A stretch of 64,000 nucleotides of DNA from Novosphingobium percolationis (GTDB taxonomy: Bacteria; Pseudomonadota; Alphaproteobacteria; Sphingomonadales; Sphingomonadaceae), in the NCBI RefSeq assembly GCF_020179425.1, contig NZ_JAILYM010000006.1, positions 124,001-188,000 of the forward strand, in the 5' to 3' direction. The notes under the pieces are model-generated. The model ran no database searches. It had not been told where the DNA came from and worked only from the letters and a program-made list of their open reading frames with translations. A program made the translations under genes and the position numbers. Of this stretch, positions 24,448 through 36,400 are shown piece by piece; position 1 is the first letter of the stretch, and each line of letters starts with the position of its first letter.

Positions 24448-27400
24448 ATGCTCGCTCGTCACGGTCAGCCCGCGCGCCGACGCCACCGGCTTCTCGCCAG
24501 CGCCAGCGCCGGGGTGCTCGGCCTGTTCGTCACCGTCGCGCCCGCCGATGCCCAGATGGCGCGTCTGCGGGGCGCGGTCGGCGTCGCGCCGGTCGTGACG
24601 GCTTCGCCTGCGACCACGGCGACCCCGCTGCGCGGCCAGCGGATGCAGGATGCGCTGGCCCAGCAGGCGGCCAACCGCGCGACGATCCAGTCGATGCGCA
24701 CGATCGTGACCGAGGCGCGCACCGCCGCGCTTGCCGCGATCCGCGTGAAGCCGACCGATGGCCTGTCCACCCACGGCCTTGATCCCGCCGTGACCAAGCC
24801 GACGCTGGCGACCGAGGATGCCACCGGCCTTGCCACCTGGCAGGGCGCGGAGATGCCCACGCAGACGGTCGATGCGGGCGCCTACACCGTCACCGTCAAG
24901 CAGACGGATTCGCGCGCGCTGCTGTCGTGGAACAGCTTCAACGTCGGCGAAAAGACCACGCTGAAGTTCGACCAGACGCTGAATGGCAAGGCGCAGACCG
25001 ACTGGGTCGTGCTCAACCGCGTGGTTGATCCCAACGCTTCGCCCACCACCATCCTCGGCCAGATCAAAGCCGATGGCACCGTGCTCGTGCTTAACCGTGC
25101 GGGCGTCATTTTCGGCAATGGCGCGCAGGTCAACACCCACTCGCTGCTGGCGAGCAGCCTCGAAATCGGCAACTTCGCCAAGGACGCGCCCGATGCGACC
25201 GACCCCGGCAACAGCTTCAAGGGCCTGACGCTCAAGGAGCGCAACGCCGCCTATCTCGAAAACGGCCTGCTCGGCCCGGCGTCCACCACCAACAAGTTCG
25301 CCACGATGATCACGTCGGCGCTGGCGGGGACGGGCACCTATTCGATCAGCGACCCGCTGTCGGCCTTCTCGCAAGCTGCCGAAGGCGCTGTCGTGGTCGA
25401 TCGCGGCGCGAGCCTCAATGCCTCGGGCGGCGGCTTCGTCATCCTGACCGGGCCGAACGTCAGCAACGACGGCACGATCACCGCGCCCGAAGGCCAGGTC
25501 AGCCTCCAGGCGGGCCGCGCGATCAGCTACACGATCTCGACCGGCGATGCGAACAGCGTCGATCCCGGCATTCGCGGACTGCTGCTGCGCACCACCGCCG
25601 AAACCGGCGGCAATGTCGTCAACTCCGGTCTGATCGAGGTCAAGCGCGGCTACATCTCGCTGGGGTCCGACCTTGCGGGCACCGTCACCAACAGCGGGTT
25701 GCTTGCCTCCACCACCAGCGTCTCGCGCAACGGCACGATCTCGCTGACGGCGGGCCATGTCGTGATCAGCGCGGGCGAGGACCCGGCGCACGCCGGCGGC
25801 ATCTCGATCCTCGAAGACGACAACGGCGAGACGCTGCCGCAAGGCACGGCGGACAGCCCGCCCAACTTCAAGGCCTCGCGCGTGGACATCGGCGGCATGT
25901 ATGTCGCGGCCACGCTGGTCGGCACGCAGGCCGGGCTGCTCGGCCCGGCGCAGGTCGATTTCGGCGCGAACTCGATGCTGCTGGCGCCATCGGCTACGGT
26001 GTCGATCGGCGGTCGCGCCTCGCAGACCTGGGACCCGCAATCTTTCATCGCGCAGGCCCACGCCGCGCTCGATGGCAACGTGACGGTCGCGGCAGGCGCG
26101 GTGATCGACGTCTCGGGCGTCAAGGATGTCGCCGTTTCGGCGTCGCGCAATTCGGTCAAGATCTCGCCGCTCAAGGGCAACGAACTGCGCGATACGCCCA
26201 ACTATCGCGATGAAAAGACCGACGGCAGTTTCACCCTCAACGGCCAGACCGTCTATATCGACCCGCGCAAGAGCGGCGTGCGGGCAGACGGCGTGAAGTG
26301 GATCGGCTCGCCGCTGATCGAGGCGGGCTCCGCGGCCAGCCAGATCGGCGCCACTGCGGGCGAACTGATGACCAAGGGCGGCACCGTCACGTTCGCGGTC
26401 AAGATCGTCGATGGCGCGGCCGATCCCGCCACCGCGCCCAAGGTCGTGATCGAAAAGGGCGCGACGGTCGATTTCTCGGGCGGCTGGGTCCGCTACGACG
26501 CAGGCTGGGTGCGCGAAACCCGCCTGATCCGCGCCGACGGCACGATCGTGCCGATTTCCGAAGCCGATCCCAACGGTGACTACATCGGCGTGGCCGACAG
26601 CTACGACGAGACGCAGACCAAGGCGGGCACGACCACCACCTACACCAGCCGCGCGCTCAGTGGGTCGCACTTCGAAGCGGCGTATGACGAAGGCCGCGAT
26701 GCGGGCGGGCTGATCGTCCGCGCCTCGACCGGCACGCTCGACGCCACGCTTCATGGCGATGCCTTTGCCGGGCAGAACCAGATCGCCACCGGCAAGGTCG
26801 GCACGGCCACGTCGGCCCTCGCGCGCGATCCGCGCAAGTTGCAGGCCACCGCCGCGCAACTGCCGTCGGGCGGCTTCCTGCGCGTCGGTTCGTTCAGCGG
26901 CTCCAGCACCGTCGGCCTTGGCGGCGATATCCTCGTCCACGCCAACGGCGCCACCGGCCTGCCGGTTGGCCAGGGCGTGTTCCTGCTCAGCGACGCGCAG
27001 CTTTCCAGCGCGGGCCTTTCGGCACTGACGCTGCAATCGAGCGGCAAGGTCAGCTTCGGCGCGGGCAGCGATCTCGTGCTCGCCAATGGCGGGGCGCTGA
27101 CGGTCGATGCCGGGCGCACGATCACCTTCGACGGCAAGGTCACCGCACATGGCGGCGCGATCGCTGCGCGCACCTACGAGCTGGGCGGTATCGTCCAGCG
27201 TTCGACCGTGGCGACCACGGGCTCGGCCTTCACCACCGCCGACGACATCAAGACGCTCTACGCCGAAGGCGATGCACTGCCCGATGCCTTCGACGTCATC
27301 GTCAACGGCACGCTCGACGTGTCGGGCCTGTGGAGCAACGACCTGCTCGCGGCAGGCGGGTTGCTGACGGGCAGGGCCTTCGTCGATGGCGGCTCGATCA

Positions 27401-30400
27401 GCCTCGCCGTTGCGCCCAAGGTCCTCGTCGCGCTCGGCACCAGCGAGGACACCGCCACCGACGCGGTCGACCTGACCGGCGACCTGCTGATCAACCCCGG
27501 CGCGCTGCTCAACGTGTCGTCGGGCGGCTATGTCGATGCGCGGGGCACCCTGTCGCTCGATGCGAAGGGTGGCAATGTCGCGCTGCTCAACGAGACGATC
27601 TACGCCTCGATCTCGCGCACCGATCCGTTCCTCGACGCGACCAGTTCGACCGACCTGTCGATCGGCGGCGAAAACCAGTCGGTCACGTTCACGCCCTATG
27701 ACAACAACGACGTCGGCAAGACCGTCCGCTACGCGCTGACCCCGTCGGTCCAGCGCTCGGTGGTCCGCTTCGATGCGTCGAACCTCAAGGGCTTCAGCTT
27801 CGGCGGGGGCGGCACCTTCACGCTCGTCGCGCCCGAAATCACGCTGGGCGGGGAAAAGACCGCCAACAGCGCGTGGCTCGGCCTCGATTTCATCCAGAAG
27901 ACCGGCTTCGGCGCGCTCGACCTGACCGCGTTCAAGTCGCGCACGTTCACCAACCTGTTCGACAACGGCGTCAAGGGCATCTCGGCGTTCCTCGAAACCA
28001 GCCGCTTCGTCATCCACGACGGCGAAACGCTGAACCTTTCGCAGGCGCTGCTGCCCAGCGTACTCGATCCCGATACCGCCGCGCGGCTGGCTGCGCTCGG
28101 CACCGGGGCCGATGTCACCTCGGTCGTCTCCGCGGCGATCCCGGTCGAGGCATGGGACCAGCGCGCCGCCAGCCTGACGCTGGGCGGCCTGTCCGAACTC
28201 GAAGTGGAACACGGCGGCGCGATCACCGGCGCGGCCGGCGCTTCGCTCACCATCGCCAAGCTGCTCAATGCGGGCACGATCCGCCTGATGGGCGGCTCGA
28301 TCACCCAGCGCAGCGTGCTGCCCGAAGTACTCTATTCCAGCGCCATCGGCGTAACCGGCGAAGACCTCGGCGGCACCGGGCTCGATGCCGTGCTCGGCGC
28401 GCACAAGATCGTCGATGGCAACGCGCAGTATTCGGCCAAGGCGCGTTCGGCGCTCGATCCTACGCTGACCAACACCCAGCTGTTCTCGCTCTCGGGCAAG
28501 GACAAGACCCTCTATTTCCTCGGAAAGCTCGACGCATCGACCGGCGTGCGGCTGACCGATGGCAGCGTGACCGACCTGTCGGGCGGGGTGGTCTACAACC
28601 CGCGCACGGCGGTGCTGGCCAATGGCCGCCGGCTGGTTGCGGGCACGCTCTACGCGGGCGGCAGGCTCAGCACGGCGGCGGCCTATTTCGACAGTTCGTC
28701 GAAGTTGTTCACAGATTCGCTCTACGGCGCTGGGCGCACGCAAGTGCTCAAGGGCGGCAACGCCCTCGACTATGCCGCCGCCACGCCGGGGCTGGCCTTC
28801 CAGGCCGATGCCGGATCGCTGCTCGATCTCAGCGGCGTCAGCGCGGATCTCGACGTCCAGACGGACGCGGCGACGTATGAACTGACGCAGCAGTGGACCA
28901 ATGGCGGCACGCTGTCGGTGCTGGCGGGCGGGTCGATGGCCGGGGCGACGATCCGCACCAAGGGTGGCGCCGCCGCCGCCGAGGGCGGGGTGCTCGAATG
29001 GCTCACCCCCACGCTGACGCAGAGCTATCTCGAAGGCGAAACGACCCGCAACCTGATCGCCGCCGACCAGATCATGCAGTCGGGCTTCTCGACGCTGGTG
29101 GCGCGCCGCACGCTGGGCCTGAACGGGGATGTCTCGCTCAAGCTGGGCAAGGCGCTGATCCTGTCGTCCGCCGATTCCGCCAGCGCCGCCGCGCAGGAAC
29201 GCGATTACCAGACCGGCGTGTCGCTCGTTTCGAACGGCGATGCGCGCATCGAAGCGCCCTATATCCGCCTGTCGAGCCGCGCCCAGACCGCGCCGGGCTC
29301 GCTGGTCAGCACCGCGCAGTCGGGCTCGATCACCTTTGCAGCCGACAACATCGACCTCGTCGGCGCGGTGCGCATCGCCGTGCCCGGCACCACGGGCGAG
29401 GCGACCACGCCTGCCGGTTCTGTCCGGTTCGAAGCGGCGCGCGACATCCGCCTGACCGGCGTTTCGCCCGCGATCGCGAACGTCACGCGCCAGATCGGCC
29501 TGACCGGCGGTATCTATTCGACCGGCGACCTCTCGTTCACCGCGCGCCAGGTCTATGCCACCACCGGCGCCGGCAACCTGCAGCAGCTGATCGAGGATCG
29601 CCGCAACGGCACCGCCGATTCCGCGGCCTTGCCCTATCTCGTCGCCTCGCTGGCGCAGGGCGGCACCGTCTCGTTCGCGTCGAACGGCGCGACCGTGCCC
29701 GATGCGCCGCTTTCGGCGGGCAGCTGGGTGCGCGTGCTGGGCGCCAATATTCGCCAGGACGGCGTGCTGCGCGCCCCGCTCGGCCTGCTCGAAATCGGAT
29801 CGAGCGCGGGCCAGATCATTCCCGGTTCGCTCACCTTCGCGCCCGCCACGCAGAGCGTGACCTTCGGCGCGGGCAGCGTCACCTCGGTCAGCGGGTCGGG
29901 CCTCAATGTGCCGTACGGCCAGACCACCGACCTTACCGAATACTACTTCACACCCAATTCCAGCAATTCGCTCACCACCGCGCCCAGCGGGCAGCTCGTG
30001 CTGGCGGGCGTGTCGATCGACGTGGCGGCGGGCGCGACCATCGACGGGCAGGGCGGGGGCGACATCTTCGCCTACGAATTCGTCTCGGGCACCGGCGGCT
30101 CGCGCGACGTGCTGTCGCGCTTCAACAGCGACAGCTTCTCGTCGAACGACGGCTACCAGTATGCCGACGGGCGGCAGGTCTATGCCATCCTCCCCGTTTC
30201 CAAGGCGGGCGAGGTCGCCGCCTACGATCCGCTCTATTCGGCGGACTACGGCGCGGCCGGTGGCGATCTCTACGGCCTCAACGCCGGTCGCACGGTGTGG
30301 CTCGATGCCGCGCCGGGGATCGCGGCGGGCGAATACCTACTGCTGCCCGCGCACTATGCGCTGCTGCCCGGTGCGCTGCGTCTGGTGGAGAACACGTCGG

Positions 30401-33400
30401 CAGCCGCACCGCTGGTCGGCGGCGCCAACACGCTGCGCGATGGCAGCGTCGTGGTGGGTGGCAACTTCGCCACCGCGGGCACGGCGTTCCGCGATTCCGC
30501 GCGCCGCTCGTTCACGGTGCAGGGTTCGGACACGTTCCTCAAGTACGCCAAGATCCAGCTCACCTCGGGCACCAAGACGTTCGATGACCTGGCCGACAAG
30601 AAGGGCCAGGTCGCGCCGCGCTCGCCGCTCGATGCTGCGCGCTTCGTGATCACGCCGGGCGCGTCCTTCACCGTCGAGGGCGATTTCAAGGTCGATGCCG
30701 CCAGCGGCGGTCGCGGCGCGCAGTTCGATATTGCGGCAGGTGCCATTGCCATCCGTGATGCCGTGTCGGGCAGCGGCACCGACGGCGTGCTCACCCTGTC
30801 GGCGACCACGCTCGCCAACCTCGATGCCAACAGCCTGCTGCTGGGCGGCGTGCGCCGCGAAAACGCCGATGGCACCACCACCATCGGCGTCGTCGCGCAC
30901 GACCTGACGGTTGCCGCTGGCGTTTCATTGTCCGCGCCCGAACTGATCCTGGCCGTTGCCGGTGACGGCTCGTCGCTGACCGTGGGCCAGGGTGCCGCGC
31001 TCACCGCGACCGGGACGCTGGCCGACCAGAACGCGGGCGCGATCAGGATCGGCTACAGCGAAGGCGCGCAGCCCGTTGCGGACGCCGACAACACCGGCAT
31101 CGGCGCACTGCTGCGCGTCGCCAACGGGCCGGAGCGTCTGGTCGAGCGCACCTTTGATCCCTTCCTCGATACCAGTGGCCCGCTGACCGCGACGCTCGCC
31201 ATCCGTGCCGATGCTGCCCTGAAGGGCGACAGCATCGCCTTCGATTCGACCCGTTCGGTCCGCTTCGGCGCGGGCGTGGGCGTCGATGGCGGCGCGGTGA
31301 GCCTGACCAGTTCGTCGATCTCGTTCGGCGAAGGCGGCTTGGCGCCCGACATCGCCGGCCAGCTTGCCGCCTCGGACCGCCTGACCTTGCGCTCGGGCAA
31401 CCTCATCCGGCTGGGCGCGGCGCTGCCTGCCGCCTTCCACGATCTCGTCATCGACGCGCCCGGCTTCGTGGCCGACGAAGGCGACGCCACGATCAAGGCG
31501 GGTTCGGTCACGCTCGGCAACAGCGGCAAGGCGCTCGGCGGCTGTTCGACGCTCGTCAGCAGCAGTTGCGGGCTCGACGCCAAACTGGTGATCGACGCCG
31601 ATCGCATCGCGTTCAATTCGGGCACCGTGCGCCTGATCGGCTACGAAGGCGGCGTCACGCTGTCCGCCGCCAAGGGCGTCTATGTCCAGGGCCAGGGCGC
31701 GTTCGCGATCGACGATGCGGCCAAGCCGACGGGCGTCGCGCTGACGATCGACGCGCCGTTCATCGCCGACCACGCGCTCGGCAATACGGCGGACGTGAAG
31801 AGCGGCGGCGCCGACTACGCCTTCCTCACCACCGGCAAGGTCACCGTCGATGGCACCGGCCTTACGGCCGCGCCCGATGCGAAGGCGGTTTCGGCAGGCT
31901 CGATCATTGCCTTCGGCAGCCAGGACAGCGCGGTTGCCGCGCTCTCCATCGTCAACGCCGACATCCGCGCCAGCGCGGGCGTGATCAACGCGTGGTCGCG
32001 CGGCACGATCAAGGTCTCGGGCGACAGCACGCTCGCCGCGCCGGGCTTCCAGACGCGCATCGGCACCGCCGATGACGGCTTGATCGCCACCGCCGGTTCT
32101 GGCTCGATCTTCCTCCAGTCGCTGTCCGGTTCGATCCGGCTGGGCGAAGGCACGTCGCTCGTCACCGACAACGGCCTCGGCAATGCGGGCCAACTCGCGC
32201 TGATCGCCTCGCACGGGGATGTGGTGCTGGGTGCCGCGCTCAACAGCGGCATCGCGGCGACCAGGCAGCGCACCGGCTCGCTCACCATCGACGCCGGGCG
32301 CATCCTCGATGGCAAGGGCGATGCCTTTGCGCTCGACAGCTTCGTCACCGCCTATGGCAACCGCTTCCAGGGCGACCTGCGCCTGCACACCGGCTCGGGC
32401 GATCTTGGGCTCGCCGCCGGGCAGACCCTGCGCGCCGCCAGCGTCCGCCTGACCACCGATACGGGCCGCATCGATATCCTCGGCACGATCGACACTTCAG
32501 GCATCGATGTCTCGAAGATGGCGATGACCGACGCCGCCTACAGCACCGCGCGGGTCAACGGCGGCGACATTTCGCTCTATGGCGGCAATGGCGTGGCGCT
32601 GGGCGAAACCGCCCTGCTCAAGACCGGCACCAGCGGCTACAACGCGCTCGACAGCCGCCAGGCCAAGGCCGGCAATGTCACGCTGGGTGTGGTCCAGGAC
32701 ACTGCCGAGATCACCATCGCGCAAGGCGCGGTGATCGACGTTTCGGCGAAAAATACCGCCGACCGCCTCGTCGCGGTGACGGTCAAGGACCCCGAAACCC
32801 TCACGCAATCGACGGCCTACCGCCTCGCCTCGGGCGATCTCGGCGGTACGGTCACGTTCCGCGCCCCGCTCGTTTCGGGCAAGGTCAATGTCGATCCGGC
32901 TGGCACCATCCGCGGCGCGGCCTCGCTGTCGATCGACGCGTTCCAGCGCTTCGACCTCGATGCGATCGCCGCTTCGGGCCAGTACGCGGGCGTGACGCGC
33001 GGCAAGGATGGCGCAATCCACCTCGACGCTTCGGTGATCGGCGGCCTGCCGAATTTCCTTTCCGATAGCGACGCTTCGGGCACGATCCCCAACTTCGTTC
33101 GCAACTTCTCGGTCGCGCTGGCCAAGGGCGGTTCGCTCGAAGGCTACCGCCTGCGCCCCGAAGCCGAACTGGTCTCGGCCTCGGACATCGTGGTCGATTC
33201 CAACATCAACCTCGGCGCCGGACACATCACCGACTACGCCGCCGCGCTGGAAGCCGGGCTGATCGTCGCATCGCCGCTCGGGCCGGACAGCGCCGGGAAT
33301 CCGCGCTATCAGGTCGTCGCGGGCAAGGAAGCCGAACTGTTCGCGCGCTTCGTCGACATGACCTTCCGCGTCGGCGGCGCGGTCACGGGCGAGGCGGGGG

Positions 33401-36400
33401 TCTTCTCGCTGCGCAGCGCGGGCAACCTGCTGGTCAAGAACAGCATCAGCGACGGCTTCTTCGCCTTCCACGACCGCACCGACGCCGACTACCTCAGCTA
33501 CCAGCTGGGCGGCGCCAACCGCGTCTATCACCCCGGCGTGCTGGTCGATTGCGCCGCTGGCAGCACCTGCGACTATGGCCTGCCCTCCTACAGCGAATAT
33601 ATCGCCAACAAGGAGCGCCCCTCGGACGACGAGATCGTCCATATCGACCTGACCACCGGCCTGCTGGGCGGGCAATCGACGCCGATCTTCATCAATTCGC
33701 CCTACAGCGCGTCGGCCAACAGCGTTGCCGCCAATGGCACGGGCAATGGCATCGGCATTGGCGAGCTGTTCCCGCTGGTTGATGGCAAGGCGGTCAATTC
33801 GTCCGACATCAATCTTGTCGCGGGCTCCAGCCTGACCTCGGCCGATCCGCTGGGCCTCGATCGCAGCGCCAAGGGCTCGGTCGTGATCGCAGGCGAAAGC
33901 AGCTACCGCGTGCGCGCGGTCGCGGGCACGACGAAGATCGGCGACACGCTCCAGCTCGGCTTCGACGATGGTTCGGGGACGTATCTGTTCGCCAATGCGG
34001 GCGGCTTCCTGACCGGCGCGTTCAACGACTACGTCGATGCCGCGACGGCAGGCGATTACTACACGCGGCTCGACTGGGGCAGTGACAGCAAGCTGTCGGA
34101 CGCGGCGAAGGCTGCGGCCACGACGTTCTTCGCGGGCCATCGCTTCATCAAGGAAGATGGCCAGGTCGTCGGGGTCTATGCCTCGCTCGATGAAGTCGCG
34201 CAGTTCCTGTCGGGCGATTTCGGCGCCAGCTACGCCACGCTCAACCGCGATATCGACCGCACCACCGGCGATCCGGTGGTCTACGACCAGAACCGCGTCA
34301 CCTACCGTCCGCTGGTGCGCACCGGCAACGGCAACATCGCCATCGCCGCATCGACCGACGTCGATCTGGTAGGCTCGACCAAGGTGACTTACCGCGATGC
34401 GGCGGGTGCTTCGGTCGACAGCGCGGGCGATCCATACGAAGCGCAGAGCGACACCGCGCAAGTCGGCGGTTCGGCGGTCTACACCGCTGGCACGCGCCTC
34501 GCGCAGCTCGGCTCGGTCGCCACCGGCGCGACCGGGGCCGAAGTGGTCAACTACATTCCCTCGCCGCAGGGCCTGCTCGATTTCGCCCCGACCGTCACCG
34601 GCAACGGCGGCGACGTCACGATCGAGGCCGGACGCGACGTGATCGGCCGCCGCGACGTGTGGAGCGAGGCCTACCTCGGCTCGGGCACCGACATTGCTAC
34701 CGATCTGCCGGGCTACGAAGCGGGCACCTCGACCTTCAACGAAAACCACATCGGCGGCGCCAGCCAGCGCTGGCGGGTCGGGACCATCGGTCTGGACAGC
34801 AGCGTCGGCGTGGTCGCGCAACTGTTCGGTTCGGGTGTCGGCGCGCTGGCGGGGGGCGACGTGGCGATCCGTGCCGGCCGCGACATCGGCGACCTGACCG
34901 TCGCGCTCGACAATTCGCTCGTCACCGACCGCACCGCCAATGGCGCGCGCGTGATCGTCACCAGCGGCAGCGGCAACCTCGCCATGGCGGCGGGCCGCGA
35001 CCTGCTCGGCGGGCAGGTCGACCTTGCATCGGGCACGGGCACGATCACGGCCGGTCGTGCCGTTGCATCGGCGGGCGATACGCTGACCACCGGCTCCTAC
35101 GACGATGACAGCAACACACCCGATACGCGCAACCTGCTGCGCCTGCGCGTGTCCGACGCCACGATCGCGCTTTCCGCGCGCGGCGCGGTCGATATCGGCG
35201 GCATCGGCGCGCTTGGCGCCGACCACGTCGGGCTCGACATCAGCAGCGTGCTCAACAGCGCCGGTTTCTTCAGCCCGGCGGCGGGCGTGTCGATCGACAC
35301 CATCGGCAAGCTGACGCTGGCGAACAACCGCAAGGAGCTGAAGGTGCCGTTCGTCGACGTCTCCACGTCGCTTTCGGAATCCTCGTACCTGTTCGGCTAT
35401 GTCCTGCCGCCCTCGCTGGCACTGACCTCGCTGTCCTCGGACCTCGTGCTGGGCAACGGTACGCCGGGCATCCTCTATCCCAGCCGCTTCGGCCAGCTCT
35501 CGCTCGTCGCAGGGGGCGACATGTCCTCGTTCGCGCTGGCGATGAGCGATGCCAACCCTTCGGATCTGCCGGGGGCGTTCACGGTCGCCAGCTTCACCGG
35601 CGGCGCGCGTTCGCTGTTCCGCACCAGCGGCCTCGGCTTCACTTTCGGCGGAGTCTATGGCGGGATCGAGGATCCCATGCTGCGGCTCTACCACGATCGC
35701 ACGATCACCCATGCCGACGACGCCCGCGTGGCCGAAATCTACGCCGGCGGCTCGATCAGCAACGTCCAGCTTTCGCTGGCCAAGGCGGCGCGGATCAATG
35801 CGGGCGGCGATATCGTCAACTTCACCTTCGAAGGGCAGAACCTGCGCGCATCGGACGTGACGAGCATCGTCGCGGGCCGTGACATCACCGCCACCACCAG
35901 CGTGCCGCCGCTCACCTCTGCGATCGCAGGCAGGCCCTATGTCGGCATGACCAACATCGTGCTGGGTGGCCCTGGCACGCTCGTCGTCCAGGCGGGTCGC
36001 GATCTCGGGCCGTTCCTCAACTCGGCCACGGTCGGCGGCGTCAGCTACGCGGGCGGCATCCGCACCATCGGCAACGAGGCCAATCCCTGGCTCGCCGCGC
36101 AAGGGGCAGACATCACCGCGCTGTTCGGCGTGGCGCACGGGGCCAACTACACGGCGCTCGCCACGACCTATCTCGATCCGGCCAACATGGCGCTGCTCGA
36201 CGGCGATCTGTTCGTGCAGAACGTCGACAGCGCGGGCAACAAGACGCCCGACCGCACCAAGCCGATCTATGCGGCCAAGCTGGCGCTGTGGCTCAAGGCC
36301 AATGCGCCCGATCTCTACGCCAGCGTGTTCGGCGATCTGTCGTCGGGCGCGACCGACGCGCAAATTTCCGAAGCCGCCTACGGCCGCACGACGGCGCTGT